Assembly: GCF_029836165.1 (NCBI RefSeq)
Contig: NZ_JAOEBG010000008.1
Span: 62,001-126,000, forward strand
Direction: 5' to 3'
Length of the DNA stretch: 64,000 nt
Source: Pseudomonas sp. GD04091
GTDB taxonomy: Bacteria; Pseudomonadota; Gammaproteobacteria; Pseudomonadales; Pseudomonadaceae
The notes below the pieces were generated by a model. The model made no database searches. It saw only the letters and a list, made by a program, of their open reading frames with translations, and was not told where the DNA came from. Below are positions 1-8,216 of the stretch, in pieces; positions within the stretch are counted from its first letter, which is position 1, and every line of letters begins with the position of its first letter. Position numbers and translations under genes: made by a program.

Positions 1-882
1 GCGCGTCAGGGCCGGGTAGGTGCCTACGACTCGGGCGACCTCAGCCAGTACAGCTTCGCGCCGTCCGGGCTGCTCAGCCTGAGCTACCGCTTCAGCGACG
101 AAGTGCTGGGCTATGCCAGTCTGTCCCACGGCGAGAAGTCCGGTGGCGTCAACCTCACCGTCGGCGCCGCGCCGCGCCTGGGCACCGACTCGCTGCTGGT
201 CGGTACCGAGCGCGCCAACAACGCCGAGCTCGGGATCAAGAGCACGTTGCTGGACAACCGCCTGCAGCTCAACACCAACCTGTTCTGGACCGAGGTGCAT
301 GGCTACCAGGCCAACGTCTATGACCAGGTCAACCGCGTGCAGTACCTGGCCAACGCCGGCAGCGTGCGTTCGCGCGGGCTGGAGTTCGAAGCCACGGCGC
401 TGCCGATCCGTGGCCTGACCTTGAACTTCAACGGTTCGTGGAACGACGTGCGCTACACCGACTACAAGGATGCGCCGTGCCCGCCTGAAACGAGCCTGGC
501 CAACGCGGCGGCCACTTGCGATCTCACCGGCCACCAGGTGGTCGGCGCGTCCAAGTACATCGCCAATCTCAACGGCCAGTACAAGTGGCAGCTCACCGAT
601 CGGATCGAGCCCTACGTCACCGCCAGCTACGCGTTCCGCTCGAAGGCCGTCGGCACCATCGACGACTCCGAGTACGGCCAGATACCCAGCTACGCCATCG
701 TCAACCTGTCCACCGGCGTGCGCCTGGACCAGGGCGATGGTGTGCTCGACCTGTCGCTGTGGGTGAAGAACGCCGGCGACAAGACCTATTTCACCAGCCT
801 GTGGAACTCCGCCAACGGTGGCTATGCCGGCGTGCTGGGGACTCCGCGCACCGTGGGCGCCACCGCCCGTTACGACTTCTGA
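1..882 (+). CDS. TonB-dependent outer-membrane receptor, C-terminal part (5' truncated by window edge)
   Basis: The reading frame is open from base 1, so the gene starts upstream of the window. The 293 visible residues look like the end of a TonB-dependent beta-barrel: alternating aromatic/polar strands, the conserved block NAELGIKSTLLDNRLQLNTN, a late strand GYAGVLGTPRTVGATARYDF, and a terminal Phe as in Bam-assembled barrels. Plug and TonB box are not visible. The stop lies 17 bases before the sulfotransferase start, suggesting one transcript and uptake of a sulfate ester or related ligand. SftP, a sulfur-regulated receptor of P. putida, is a possible relative, but ligand and name are inference. 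Confidence 0.88.
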   Translation, partial: ARQGRVGAYDSGDLSQYSFAPSGLLSLSYRFSDEVLGYASLSHGEKSGGVNLTVGAAPRLGTDSLLVGTERANNAELGIKSTLLDNRLQLNTNLFWTEVHGYQANVYDQVNRVQYLANAGSVRSRGLEFEATALPIRGLTLNFNGSWNDVRYTDYKDAPCPPETSLANAAATCDLTGHQVVGASKYIANLNGQYKWQLTDRIEPYVTASYAFRSKAVGTIDDSEYGQIPSYAIVNLSTGVRLDQGDGVLDLSLWVKNAGDKTYFTSLWNSANGGYAGVLGTPRTVGATARYDF

Positions 883-899
883 GCACAAGGAGCTTTGCC

Positions 900-2573
900 A
901 TGAATGCCAAGACCCAACCACATGACCTGCCCGAAGGCGCCTGCCTGACCGCCAAGGTGCCCGACCGCGACGAAGCCCTGCTCGGCGACGTGGTGGTCAA
1001 CCCGTATCGCCTGGCACCGCTGACCGCGATCATCCGTGACGGCGGGCGCACCCTGAGCGCCGCCCATGTGCGGGTGCTGGGCCGCGGAGAGCGCGGTGTC
1101 GATATCGCCTACGACGTGTCCGACCGCTCGCTGTGGACCTACGGCGGTATCCCGGTGTTCGGTCTGTACCCGGATCACGTCAATCAGGTGGAGGTGAGCT
1201 ACAAGCTCGAGGGCGAGCGCATCCGCGAGCGTTACGAAATCTACGCGCCGGCGGTACGCCTGCCGGTGGTGGCCAAGCAGACCGCCGCGCTGCCCAAGGT
1301 GGAGCCGGTCAAGGTTGCGTCCGGTTTCGAGCAACGCCTGTACCTGTTCAACCACCTGCTGGCCGAGATTCCCGGCGGGCGCGCCTTCAAGTGGAACGGC
1401 CTGGGCGGCGCCGCCGAGTGGGACTCGGTGGGCAACAACTGGATCGCCGACAGCAACGGTGACGTGCGCTGGTACCTGGACATCGAGCAGATCCACGATT
1501 CCAACCACCGCGACGGCCTGGGCGGCACCATGGGCTTCCACCAGACCCGCGACGGCAAGCTGATCTGGGGCCAGGGCCAGACCTACTCCAAGTACGACCT
1601 GCTGGGCCGCAAGGTGTGGCAGCGCAGCCTGCCGGACAAGTTCGCCGACTTCTCCCACGAGATCCGCGAGACGGTGAACGGCAGCTACCTGCTGCGGGTG
1701 GGCACCAGCGACTATCGCCGCCCCGACGGCAAGCGCGTGCGCTCGATCCGCGACCATATCATCGAGGTCAACGAGGCCGGCGACGTGCTGGACTTCTGGG
1801 ACCTGAACCAGATCCTCGACCCCTATCGCGGCGAGTTGCTGGAAACCCTGGGCAAGGCCGCGATCCAGCTGCCGGACGGCGTGCGCAAGCAGGACGACCG
1901 GCTGGCCAACGAGCTGGCCGAGGGCGACCTGCCGTTCGGCGACACCCCGGGCGTGGGTACCGGGCGCAACTGGGCCCACGTCAATGCCATCGACTACGAC
2001 GCCGATGACGACAGCATCATCGTTTCAGCACGGCACCAGGGTGTGGTGAAGATCGGCCGCGACAAGCAGGTGAAGTGGATTCTCGCCGCGCCCCAGGGCT
2101 GGCCGGCGCGCCTGCAGGACAAGGTGCTCAAGCCGCAGGGCGAGGGCTTCGAATGGTCCTGGACCCAGCACACCGCCTGGCTTACTGGGCGCGGCACGCT
2201 GACCGTGTTCGACAATGGCTGGGGCCGTGATTTCGCCCCGACCCAGTTGACCGGCAACTACAGCCGGGCGGTGGAGTACAGGATCGACGAGGCCAAGGGC
2301 ACGGTCGAGCAAGTGTGGCAGTACGGCAAGGAGCGCGGTGACGAGTGGTACAGCCCGATCACTTCGGTGGTGGCGTATCGAGCGGATACCGACACCCAGT
2401 TCATCTACTCGGCATCGGTGAACTTCCTGACGCCCGAGAAGCTGACCACCACCGTGCTCAATGAAGTGCGTCGGGGGACCCAGGAGGTGGCGGTGGAGCT
2501 GAAAGTGCACAGTCGCCAGCCGGGGAGCGTGGGCTACCGGGCCCTGGTAATCGACCTCGACAAGGCGTTCTGA
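900..2573 (+). CDS. Arylsulfate sulfotransferase (ASST family), no signal peptide
   Basis: A 557-residue protein of the bacterial arylsulfotransferase family, which moves sulfuryl groups from aryl sulfate esters to phenolic acceptors through a sulfo-histidine. Family-like segments are NWAHVNAIDYD (His360), SIIVSARHQGVVKIG (His379) and WTQHTAWLTGRG (His424); the last is the likely equivalent of the catalytic His of E. coli AssT. The ATG at 900 is preceded by AAGGAG. The N-terminus (MNAKTQPHDLPEG) has no hydrophobic signal, whereas E. coli AssT is periplasmic, so this enzyme is probably cytoplasmic. Its coupling to a TonB receptor suggests scavenging of imported sulfate esters. The family call is firm; substrate and acceptor are unknown. 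Confidence 0.85.
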   Translation: MNAKTQPHDLPEGACLTAKVPDRDEALLGDVVVNPYRLAPLTAIIRDGGRTLSAAHVRVLGRGERGVDIAYDVSDRSLWTYGGIPVFGLYPDHVNQVEVSYKLEGERIRERYEIYAPAVRLPVVAKQTAALPKVEPVKVASGFEQRLYLFNHLLAEIPGGRAFKWNGLGGAAEWDSVGNNWIADSNGDVRWYLDIEQIHDSNHRDGLGGTMGFHQTRDGKLIWGQGQTYSKYDLLGRKVWQRSLPDKFADFSHEIRETVNGSYLLRVGTSDYRRPDGKRVRSIRDHIIEVNEAGDVLDFWDLNQILDPYRGELLETLGKAAIQLPDGVRKQDDRLANELAEGDLPFGDTPGVGTGRNWAHVNAIDYDADDDSIIVSARHQGVVKIGRDKQVKWILAAPQGWPARLQDKVLKPQGEGFEWSWTQHTAWLTGRGTLTVFDNGWGRDFAPTQLTGNYSRAVEYRIDEAKGTVEQVWQYGKERGDEWYSPITSVVAYRADTDTQFIYSASVNFLTPEKLTTTVLNEVRRGTQEVAVELKVHSRQPGSVGYRALVIDLDKAF

Positions 2574-2607
2574 CCCCTTCCTTCTGACCGATGGTCTAAC
2601 CTCTTAC

Positions 2608-2684
2608 GGCCCAATCGCGGGGCAAGCCCGCTCCCACAGGAACCCTGCGCTCCTTGTGGGAGCGGGCTTGCCCCGCGATTGGGC
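2608..2684. repeat. REP pair (large inverted repeat), GGGGCAAGCCCGCTCCCA type
   Basis: Two near-perfect inverted arms of about 32 bases (2608-2639 and 2653-2684) carry the GCGGGGCAAGCCCGCTCCCA core common in P. putida intergenic space. It lies just downstream of the sulfotransferase gene and can fold into a long hairpin, so it may protect or end that transcript. Confidence 0.85.
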
Positions 2685-2767
2685 CGCTTGTCAGGGGGGT
2701 GTTCAACCATTCGTTCTTTTTTTCGAACAGCCTATTGTCCAACACCCCAGCCCCCGCTTAGCATTCC

Positions 2768-2783
2768 GTTTGAGATTTCAAAC
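2768..2783. promoter_or_regulatory. Perfect palindrome upstream of gabD (possible operator)
   Basis: GTTTGA-GATT-TCAAAC is a perfect 6+6 palindrome in the AT-richer part of the 337-base gap before gabD, about 130 bases from the start codon. It could be an operator for a gab regulator. Position and symmetry are seen; function is inference. Confidence 0.35.
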
Positions 2784-2828
2784 GCTCAGCACCCAGGCGT
2801 CGAACACCCTGGTGCATGAATTTGTGAC

Positions 2829-2855
2829 GGCCGCCCCCGCATGGGGGCGCCTTTT
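2829..2855 (+). terminator. GC-rich hairpin followed by TTTT
   Basis: GCCCCC-GCAT-GGGGGC followed by GCCTTTT forms a short stable stem with a brief T-run. It lies about 55 bases before gabD, so it could be a weak terminator of upstream transcription or an attenuator in the gabD leader. Confidence 0.45.
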
Positions 2856-2910
2856 CAACAATCAATAATTCGCGCCATGCCGTGCCACGGCGCAGTTAAG
2901 GGAAGCCGAC

Positions 2911-4353
2911 ATGCAGCTCAAAGACGCTCAGTTGTTCCGCCAGCAGGCCTTCATCAACGGTGAATGGCTGGATGCGGACAGCGGTCAGACCATCAAGGTG
3001 ACCAACCCGGCCACCGGCGAAGTGATCGGCACCGTGCCGAAGATGGGCGCCGCCGAGACCCGCCGTGCCATCGAGGCCGCCGACAAGGCCCTGCCGGCCT
3101 GGCGCGCACTGACCGCCAAAGAGCGTGCCGGCAAGCTGCGTCGCTGGTTCGAGCTGATGATCGAGCACCAGGACGACCTGGCCCGTCTGATGACCACCGA
3201 GCAGGGCAAGCCGCTGGCCGAGGCCAAGGGCGAGATCGCCTACGCCGCCTCGTTCATCGAGTGGTTCGCCGAGGAAGCCAAGCGCGTCTATGGCGACGTC
3301 ATCCCTGGCCACCAGCCGGACAAGCGCCTGATCGTCATCAAGCAGCCGATCGGCGTCACCGCCGCCATTACCCCGTGGAACTTCCCGGCCGCGATGATCA
3401 CCCGTAAAGCCGGCCCGGCCCTGGCCGCCGGTTGCACCATGGTGCTCAAGCCCGCTTCGCAGACCCCGTACTCCGCCCTGGCCCTGGTCGAACTGGCCAC
3501 CCGTGCCGGCATCCCGGCTGGCGTGCTGAGCGTGATCACCGGCAGCGCCGGCGAAGTCGGCTCCGAACTGACCGGCAACTCCCTGGTACGCAAGCTGTCC
3601 TTCACCGGCTCGACCGAAATCGGTCGACAGCTGATGGAAGAATGCGCCAAGGACATCAAGAAGGTCTCCCTGGAGCTGGGTGGCAACGCCCCGTTCATCG
3701 TGTTCGACGACGCCGACCTGGACAAGGCGGTCGAGGGCGCGATCATCTCCAAGTACCGCAACAACGGCCAGACCTGCGTCTGCGCCAACCGTATCTACGT
3801 GCAGGACGGCGTCTACGACGCGTTCGCCGAGAAGCTCAAGGCCGCTGTCGCCAAGCTGAAGATCGGTAACGGCCTGGAAGAAGGCACCACCACTGGCCCG
3901 CTGATCGATGGCAAGGCCGTCGCCAAGGTCCAGGAGCACATCGAGGACGCCGTCGCCAAGGGCGCCAAGGTGCTGTCCGGCGGCAAGCTGATCGAAGGCA
4001 ACTTCTTCGAACCGACCATCCTGGTCGACGTGCCATCGAGCGCCGCCGTCGCCAAGGAAGAGACCTTCGGCCCGCTGGCGCCGCTGTTCCGCTTCAAGGA
4101 CGAGGCCGAAGTCATCGCCATGTCCAACGACACCGAGTTCGGCCTGGCCTCGTACTTCTACGCCCGCGACATGAGCCGCGTGTTCCGCGTCGCCGAGGCC
4201 CTGGAGTACGGCATGGTGGGTATCAACACCGGCCTGATCTCCAACGAAGTGGCGCCGTTCGGCGGTATCAAGGCCTCGGGCCTGGGCCGTGAAGGTTCCA
4301 AGTACGGCATCGAGGACTACCTCGAAATCAAATACCTGTGCATCAGCGTCTGA
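2911..4353 (+). CDS. gabD: Succinate-semialdehyde dehydrogenase [NADP+]
   Basis: A 480-residue aldehyde dehydrogenase matching GabD length. It oxidises succinate semialdehyde to succinate in the last step of GABA catabolism. Visible hallmarks are the cofactor-site segment TPWNFPAAMITRK, the FTGSTEIGR nucleotide loop, the general-base Glu255 in LELGGN, catalytic Cys289 in NNGQTCVCANR, and the C-terminal APFGGIKASGLGREG. AAGGGAAG lies upstream of the ATG. gabT follows, separated by a terminator-like hairpin. The adjacent aminotransferase supports GabD over a generic aldehyde dehydrogenase. Confidence 0.96.
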   Translation: MQLKDAQLFRQQAFINGEWLDADSGQTIKVTNPATGEVIGTVPKMGAAETRRAIEAADKALPAWRALTAKERAGKLRRWFELMIEHQDDLARLMTTEQGKPLAEAKGEIAYAASFIEWFAEEAKRVYGDVIPGHQPDKRLIVIKQPIGVTAAITPWNFPAAMITRKAGPALAAGCTMVLKPASQTPYSALALVELATRAGIPAGVLSVITGSAGEVGSELTGNSLVRKLSFTGSTEIGRQLMEECAKDIKKVSLELGGNAPFIVFDDADLDKAVEGAIISKYRNNGQTCVCANRIYVQDGVYDAFAEKLKAAVAKLKIGNGLEEGTTTGPLIDGKAVAKVQEHIEDAVAKGAKVLSGGKLIEGNFFEPTILVDVPSSAAVAKEETFGPLAPLFRFKDEAEVIAMSNDTEFGLASYFYARDMSRVFRVAEALEYGMVGINTGLISNEVAPFGGIKASGLGREGSKYGIEDYLEIKYLCISV

Positions 4354-4375
4354 TGCGCTAAGGGCTTTACCTCTG

Positions 4376-4413
4376 CCAGCGGGGCGCGAGAGCGACGCCT
4401 CGCTGGTCTTTTT
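4376..4413 (+). terminator. Intrinsic terminator/attenuator between gabD and gabT
   Basis: CCAGCGGGGCG (4376-4386) pairs with CGCCTCGCTGG (4396-4406), one G-U pair, followed by TCTTTTT. This is a good Rho-independent terminator inside the gab pair, implying partial termination after gabD and possibly a separate gabT promoter in the next 120 bases. Confidence 0.7.
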
Positions 4414-4533
4414 GACACCGTTGTACCTGGTGGCCAGGGCGTTCGCGACAGTCGATCAACGAATACTGCGCGTGAGCACATCCAGCCACCCCCGAATAAG
4501 AGCGCCGTCAGCGTCGGCGCGAATGAGGGCACC

Positions 4534-5811
4534 ATGAGCAAGACCAACGAATCCCTGATGCAACGCCGTGTAGCCGCCGTCCCACGTGGCGTCGGTCAGA
4601 TCCACCCGATCTTCGTCGACACCGCGAAGAACTCGACCGTGATCGACGTCGAAGGCCGCGAACTGATCGACTTCGCCGGCGGCATCGCCGTACTGAACAC
4701 CGGCCACCTGCACCCGAAAGTGGTCGCCGCCGTGCAAGAGCAGCTGACCAAGGTCAGCCACACCTGCTTCCAGGTGCTGGCCTACGAGCCCTACGTAGAG
4801 CTGTGCGAGAAGATCAACAAGCTGGTCCCAGGTGACTTCGACAAGAAGACCCTGCTGGTCACCACCGGCTCCGAAGCCGTCGAAAACGCCGTGAAGATCG
4901 CCCGTGCCGCCACCGGCCGCGCCGGCGTGATCGCCTTCACCGGCGGCTACCACGGCCGCACCATGATGACCCTGGGCCTGACCGGCAAGGTCGTGCCGTA
5001 CTCCGCTGGCATGGGCCTGATGCCAGGCGGCATCTTCCGCGCCCTGTTCCCGAGCGAGCTGCACGGTATCAGCGTCGATGACGCCATCGCCTCGGTCGAG
5101 CGCATCTTCAAGAACGACGCCGAGCCGCGCGACATCGCCGCGATCATCCTCGAGCCGGTACAAGGCGAAGGCGGCTTCCTGCCCGCGCCGAAAGAGCTGA
5201 TGAAGCGCCTGCGCGCCCTGTGCGACCAGCACGGCATCCTGCTGATCGCCGACGAAGTGCAGACCGGCGCTGGCCGTACCGGCACCTTCTTCGCCATGGA
5301 GCAGATGGGCGTCGCGCCTGACCTGACCACCTTCGCCAAGTCCATCGCCGGCGGCTTCCCGCTGGCCGGTGTGTGCGGCAAGGCCGAGTACATGGACGCC
5401 ATCGCCCCGGGCGGCCTGGGCGGCACCTACGCCGGTTCGCCGATCGCCTGCGCCGCGGCCCTGGCCGTCATCCAGGTGTTCGAGGAAGAGAAACTGCTGG
5501 ACCGCAGCAAGGCTGTCGGCGAGCGCCTGACTGCCGGCCTGCGTGAAATCCAGCAGAAGCACCCGATCATCGGCGACGTCCGTGGTCTGGGTTCGATGAT
5601 CGCGGTGGAAGTCTTCGAGAAAGGCACCCACACCCCGAACGCCGCCGCCGTTGCCCAGGTCGTGGCCAAGGCGCGCGACAAGGGTCTGATCCTGCTGTCC
5701 TGTGGCACCTACGGCAACGTCCTGCGGATCCTGGTGCCGCTGACCGCCGAAGATGCACTGCTGGACAAGGGCCTGGCGATCATCGAAGAGTGCTTCGCCG
5801 AACTCGCCTGA
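4534..5811 (+). CDS. gabT: 4-aminobutyrate aminotransferase
   Basis: A 425-residue class-III PLP aminotransferase that converts GABA and 2-oxoglutarate to succinate semialdehyde and glutamate, feeding GabD. Visible motifs are the phosphate-binding TTGSEAVENAVKIAR, the GYHGRT loop, the cofactor Asp in LLIADEVQTGAGRTG, and the PLP lysine Lys269 in TFAKSIAGGFPLAGV. GAGGG precedes the ATG. GABA is also the product expected from the spu polyamine route later in the window. A strong terminator follows. Confidence 0.96.
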   Translation: MSKTNESLMQRRVAAVPRGVGQIHPIFVDTAKNSTVIDVEGRELIDFAGGIAVLNTGHLHPKVVAAVQEQLTKVSHTCFQVLAYEPYVELCEKINKLVPGDFDKKTLLVTTGSEAVENAVKIARAATGRAGVIAFTGGYHGRTMMTLGLTGKVVPYSAGMGLMPGGIFRALFPSELHGISVDDAIASVERIFKNDAEPRDIAAIILEPVQGEGGFLPAPKELMKRLRALCDQHGILLIADEVQTGAGRTGTFFAMEQMGVAPDLTTFAKSIAGGFPLAGVCGKAEYMDAIAPGGLGGTYAGSPIACAAALAVIQVFEEEKLLDRSKAVGERLTAGLREIQQKHPIIGDVRGLGSMIAVEVFEKGTHTPNAAAVAQVVAKARDKGLILLSCGTYGNVLRILVPLTAEDALLDKGLAIIEECFAELA

Positions 5812-5826
5812 TGTGACGCGTTACAG

Positions 5827-5853
5827 AAAAAACCCGCCTCGGCGGGTTTTTTT
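5827..5853 (+). terminator. Rho-independent terminator after gabT
   Basis: AAAAAACCCGCC-TC-GGCGGGTTTTTTT is a symmetrical stem with A- and T-tracts, 15 bases past the gabT stop. It could work in both directions. Confidence 0.93.
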
Positions 5854-5941
5854 GTGCCCTTTGTAGGACCTTGGCGCTAAGGTTGTACGAGGATTCCGTG
5901 GAAGCTGCGAAGGATCGCGCGTCATATCTGGAGACTCGCTC

Positions 5942-7270
5942 ATGAGCACTGCCAACCCCGTACCCCCTTGCGTACTGATCGCCGAAGGCGACCCCTGGGT
6001 GCGTGACATGCTCAGCGAAATGTTGCTCAGCGTGCGTTGCGACGCCCGCCTGCAGGTCTGTGCCGACGGCACCGAGGCGTTGAGCGCCCTGTCGACCAAG
6101 CCCGACCTGATCATTGCCGCCCGTGAACTGTCCGGCCTCGATGGCCTGGACCTGCTGCGCAAGGTCCGCGCCAAGGGCGACAGACCTGGCCTGCCATTCA
6201 TCCTCATGAGCAACCGCACCGACAGCGCCAGCGTGCGTGAAGCCTTGCCGTTGCAACCCACCGCCTACCTGAGCAAGCCCCTCGATCTCGAGAGCCTGCG
6301 CAGGCGCCTGGAAAACCTGCTGCTCGAGGTAGGAGAGCAGATCGCCTGCCCGGTGCCGCCATTGCAACCCGGGGTCCGTCTGCCGGCCTACCTCGAGCAG
6401 CGCCGGGCCACGGCCGATGGTGGCCCGCTGTTCGCCGACGTCAAGGTAGCGGTCAAGCGTGCCCTGAACCCCCATGGCCTCAACCTCAAGGTGCTCGAGG
6501 AGGAGGTGCGCAACGACCCACAGATCACCGGCGTGCTCATCGCCGCCGCCAACAGTGCCGCCCTGCACCGCGAGGCCCCTGTGCAGACTTTGCTCCAGGC
6601 GCTGAACAAGCTGGGCAGCACCCAGAGCATGAACCTCATCCTCGGCCTGACGCTCAAGCGCAGCGCCCGCTTGAGCGATCCGCTGCTGGCGCGCCATGCC
6701 GCGCATTACTGGAACCTTTCCCTGCACACCGCCGAGTACGCCCGCACCCTAGCGCGCATGCTCGAGGTGGATGAAGGGCGCTGCTATTGCGCCGGGCTGC
6801 TGCACTGCCTGGGCGACCTGGCGGTGCTGAGGACCCTGCAGGAGTGGCGTCTGGCCGGTGGCGAGCTGGACGAAGACCAGGTACAGCTGTCGCTCAACGA
6901 GTTCGGCGCGCCGTTCGGTTCGGCGCTGCGTACCCGCTGGCGCCTGCCGCTGAACCTGCGCGAGTTGATCGCGGCGGTGTATCAGTTGGGCGGTGGTGTC
7001 TATTCCCGCGAGATTCTGGCCATGAACCTGGCCGGCCAGCTGGCCACCCTGCAGTCCAGCGAGGGCCTGGAGAAAGTCGCCGGCAGCAAGACCGCGCGCT
7101 TGCTCAAGCTTGGGCTGGGGGAGTTGTCGCGACTGCGCAAGGTGGACCCTGAGGCGGTTGCGCGGGAGGAGGCCGAGCGTCGAGCGGCCGAGCGCGAGCT
7201 GGAGGTTGCCCCGATCACTGCGCCGGTTGCTGATGCCGAGCCAGCAGAGGACGACGAACGTCAGGCCTGA
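5942..7270 (+). CDS. Degenerate receiver (REC) + HDOD domain protein
   Basis: A 442-residue protein. Residues about 8-125 have a CheY-like fold with the conserved Lys in AYLSKPLD and a Ser in FILMSN, but the usual phospho-acceptor Asp is absent: the segment reads PDLIIAARELSGLDG, with Ala59-Ala60 where Asp is expected. The acidic pocket is also altered (AEGDP). Residues about 165-370 resemble an HDOD domain (NDPQITGVLIAAANSAAL, RHAAHYWNLSLHTAEYARTLAR), followed by a charged tail. HDOD proteins act in signalling without HD-phosphohydrolase activity. GGAG lies before the ATG. The gene stands alone between gabT and a GNAT-like ORF. Partner unknown. Confidence 0.8.
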   Translation: MSTANPVPPCVLIAEGDPWVRDMLSEMLLSVRCDARLQVCADGTEALSALSTKPDLIIAARELSGLDGLDLLRKVRAKGDRPGLPFILMSNRTDSASVREALPLQPTAYLSKPLDLESLRRRLENLLLEVGEQIACPVPPLQPGVRLPAYLEQRRATADGGPLFADVKVAVKRALNPHGLNLKVLEEEVRNDPQITGVLIAAANSAALHREAPVQTLLQALNKLGSTQSMNLILGLTLKRSARLSDPLLARHAAHYWNLSLHTAEYARTLARMLEVDEGRCYCAGLLHCLGDLAVLRTLQEWRLAGGELDEDQVQLSLNEFGAPFGSALRTRWRLPLNLRELIAAVYQLGGGVYSREILAMNLAGQLATLQSSEGLEKVAGSKTARLLKLGLGELSRLRKVDPEAVAREEAERRAAERELEVAPITAPVADAEPAEDDERQA

Positions 7271-7408
7271 TCGGAGGATCGTCGGGGTTATCAGGCTTGG
7301 GATCGTTCCTACAGGTAATGCGGACGACTGTTCGTATCCACGGAAACCCTTCAGGGGTAGTTTTCCAGCCACTCCACCAACGGAATGGCAGGAAGGTTGC
7401 GGCTGAGG

Positions 7409-8188
7409 ATGAGCACTTACAGACTCCGTGTTCTGCGCTATCAGGTCTATCGATCTCAAGCGCGAAAGCTCACTCAAGCAGCATTCTGCGTCAGTCAATG
7501 TGTGCCCAGGCCTGGGCTTGACGTCGACACGGTGTGTTTCGAGCCCATAGGCCACAGGGCAGTCGAAGCTTTTCAGCTATGGGGCGAGCAGACTCACCAT
7601 TTCCCTTGGGAAGAGGTGCCACGATGGATGGAATGTGATCGTAAAGGTTTCGACCTGTCGTTGTGGTCTGCGCGAGAGCTCTGTGGACTCTGCTATGCCA
7701 GTCCCCGGAACAGCAGGCGTTGTATCAAGATTATCCTGCTGGAGGGCAAGCCAGGCCCGGCGAACCCGTTGAGGGGGCTGGTGGCGTCGCTCTCGCTGTT
7801 GGCGGTCGCGGAGTATGCAAGGATGCTCAAGTGCTCGCGAATCGAGGTTCAGCAGCCAGACCCGGGTGCCGAACCCCTGTACCAGTCGCTTGGCTTCGCC
7901 CGCGATAGAGCTGGAAGTCTCGTGATACCTGTTGCGGCAATGAGCCTGCAAAGTACTTTCCCGATATCAGAGGTGCCCATGAGCTATTCGAAAGATTCCA
8001 GAAGGGCTGCATTGATCGAGCGCTACACAGCCCAGGCTATCGCCCTGGCGGGTGAAATCACCGATCAGCAGCGGCACTTTCTCGAAGTTGGCTTCAAGGA
8101 GGGTCGGGAAAAAGAACCTGAAGGGATACTGGCAGGGCCACGTAGCGGCCCGATCGACTACGAGTGGTGCGCAGCAGCCGCGAAGTGA
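7409..8188 (+). CDS. Unrecognised GNAT-like protein with a 70-residue C-terminal extension
   Basis: An open frame of 259 residues from ATG 7409 (an upstream ATG at 7385 is also in frame). The middle resembles an acyl-CoA N-acetyltransferase: a strand (CIKIILLEG), a Leu/Ala helix (LVASLSLLAVAEYARML) and a final SRIEVQQPDPGAEPLYQSLGFAR block typical of the GNAT C-terminus. The last about 70 residues start at an internal Met (7979) with AGAGG five bases before it, so a second small protein may also be made. Base composition looks less G+C-rich than neighbours, which could mean transfer. The GNAT assignment is from fold-like pattern only; substrate unknown. Confidence 0.5.
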   Translation: MSTYRLRVLRYQVYRSQARKLTQAAFCVSQCVPRPGLDVDTVCFEPIGHRAVEAFQLWGEQTHHFPWEEVPRWMECDRKGFDLSLWSARELCGLCYASPRNSRRCIKIILLEGKPGPANPLRGLVASLSLLAVAEYARMLKCSRIEVQQPDPGAEPLYQSLGFARDRAGSLVIPVAAMSLQSTFPISEVPMSYSKDSRRAALIERYTAQAIALAGEITDQQRHFLEVGFKEGREKEPEGILAGPRSGPIDYEWCAAAAK

Positions 8189-8216
8189 GTCGAGCCAGTT
8201 ACTTGCGATAGTTCGG

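Noticed and set aside
2656..2868. 70-codon frame before gabD
   Set aside because: Begins inside a REP arm and crosses the palindrome and hairpin. No ribosome site.
7385..7408. Upstream ATG for the GNAT-like ORF
   Set aside because: Adds eight basic residues and lacks a ribosome site, so 7409 was preferred, though not proven.
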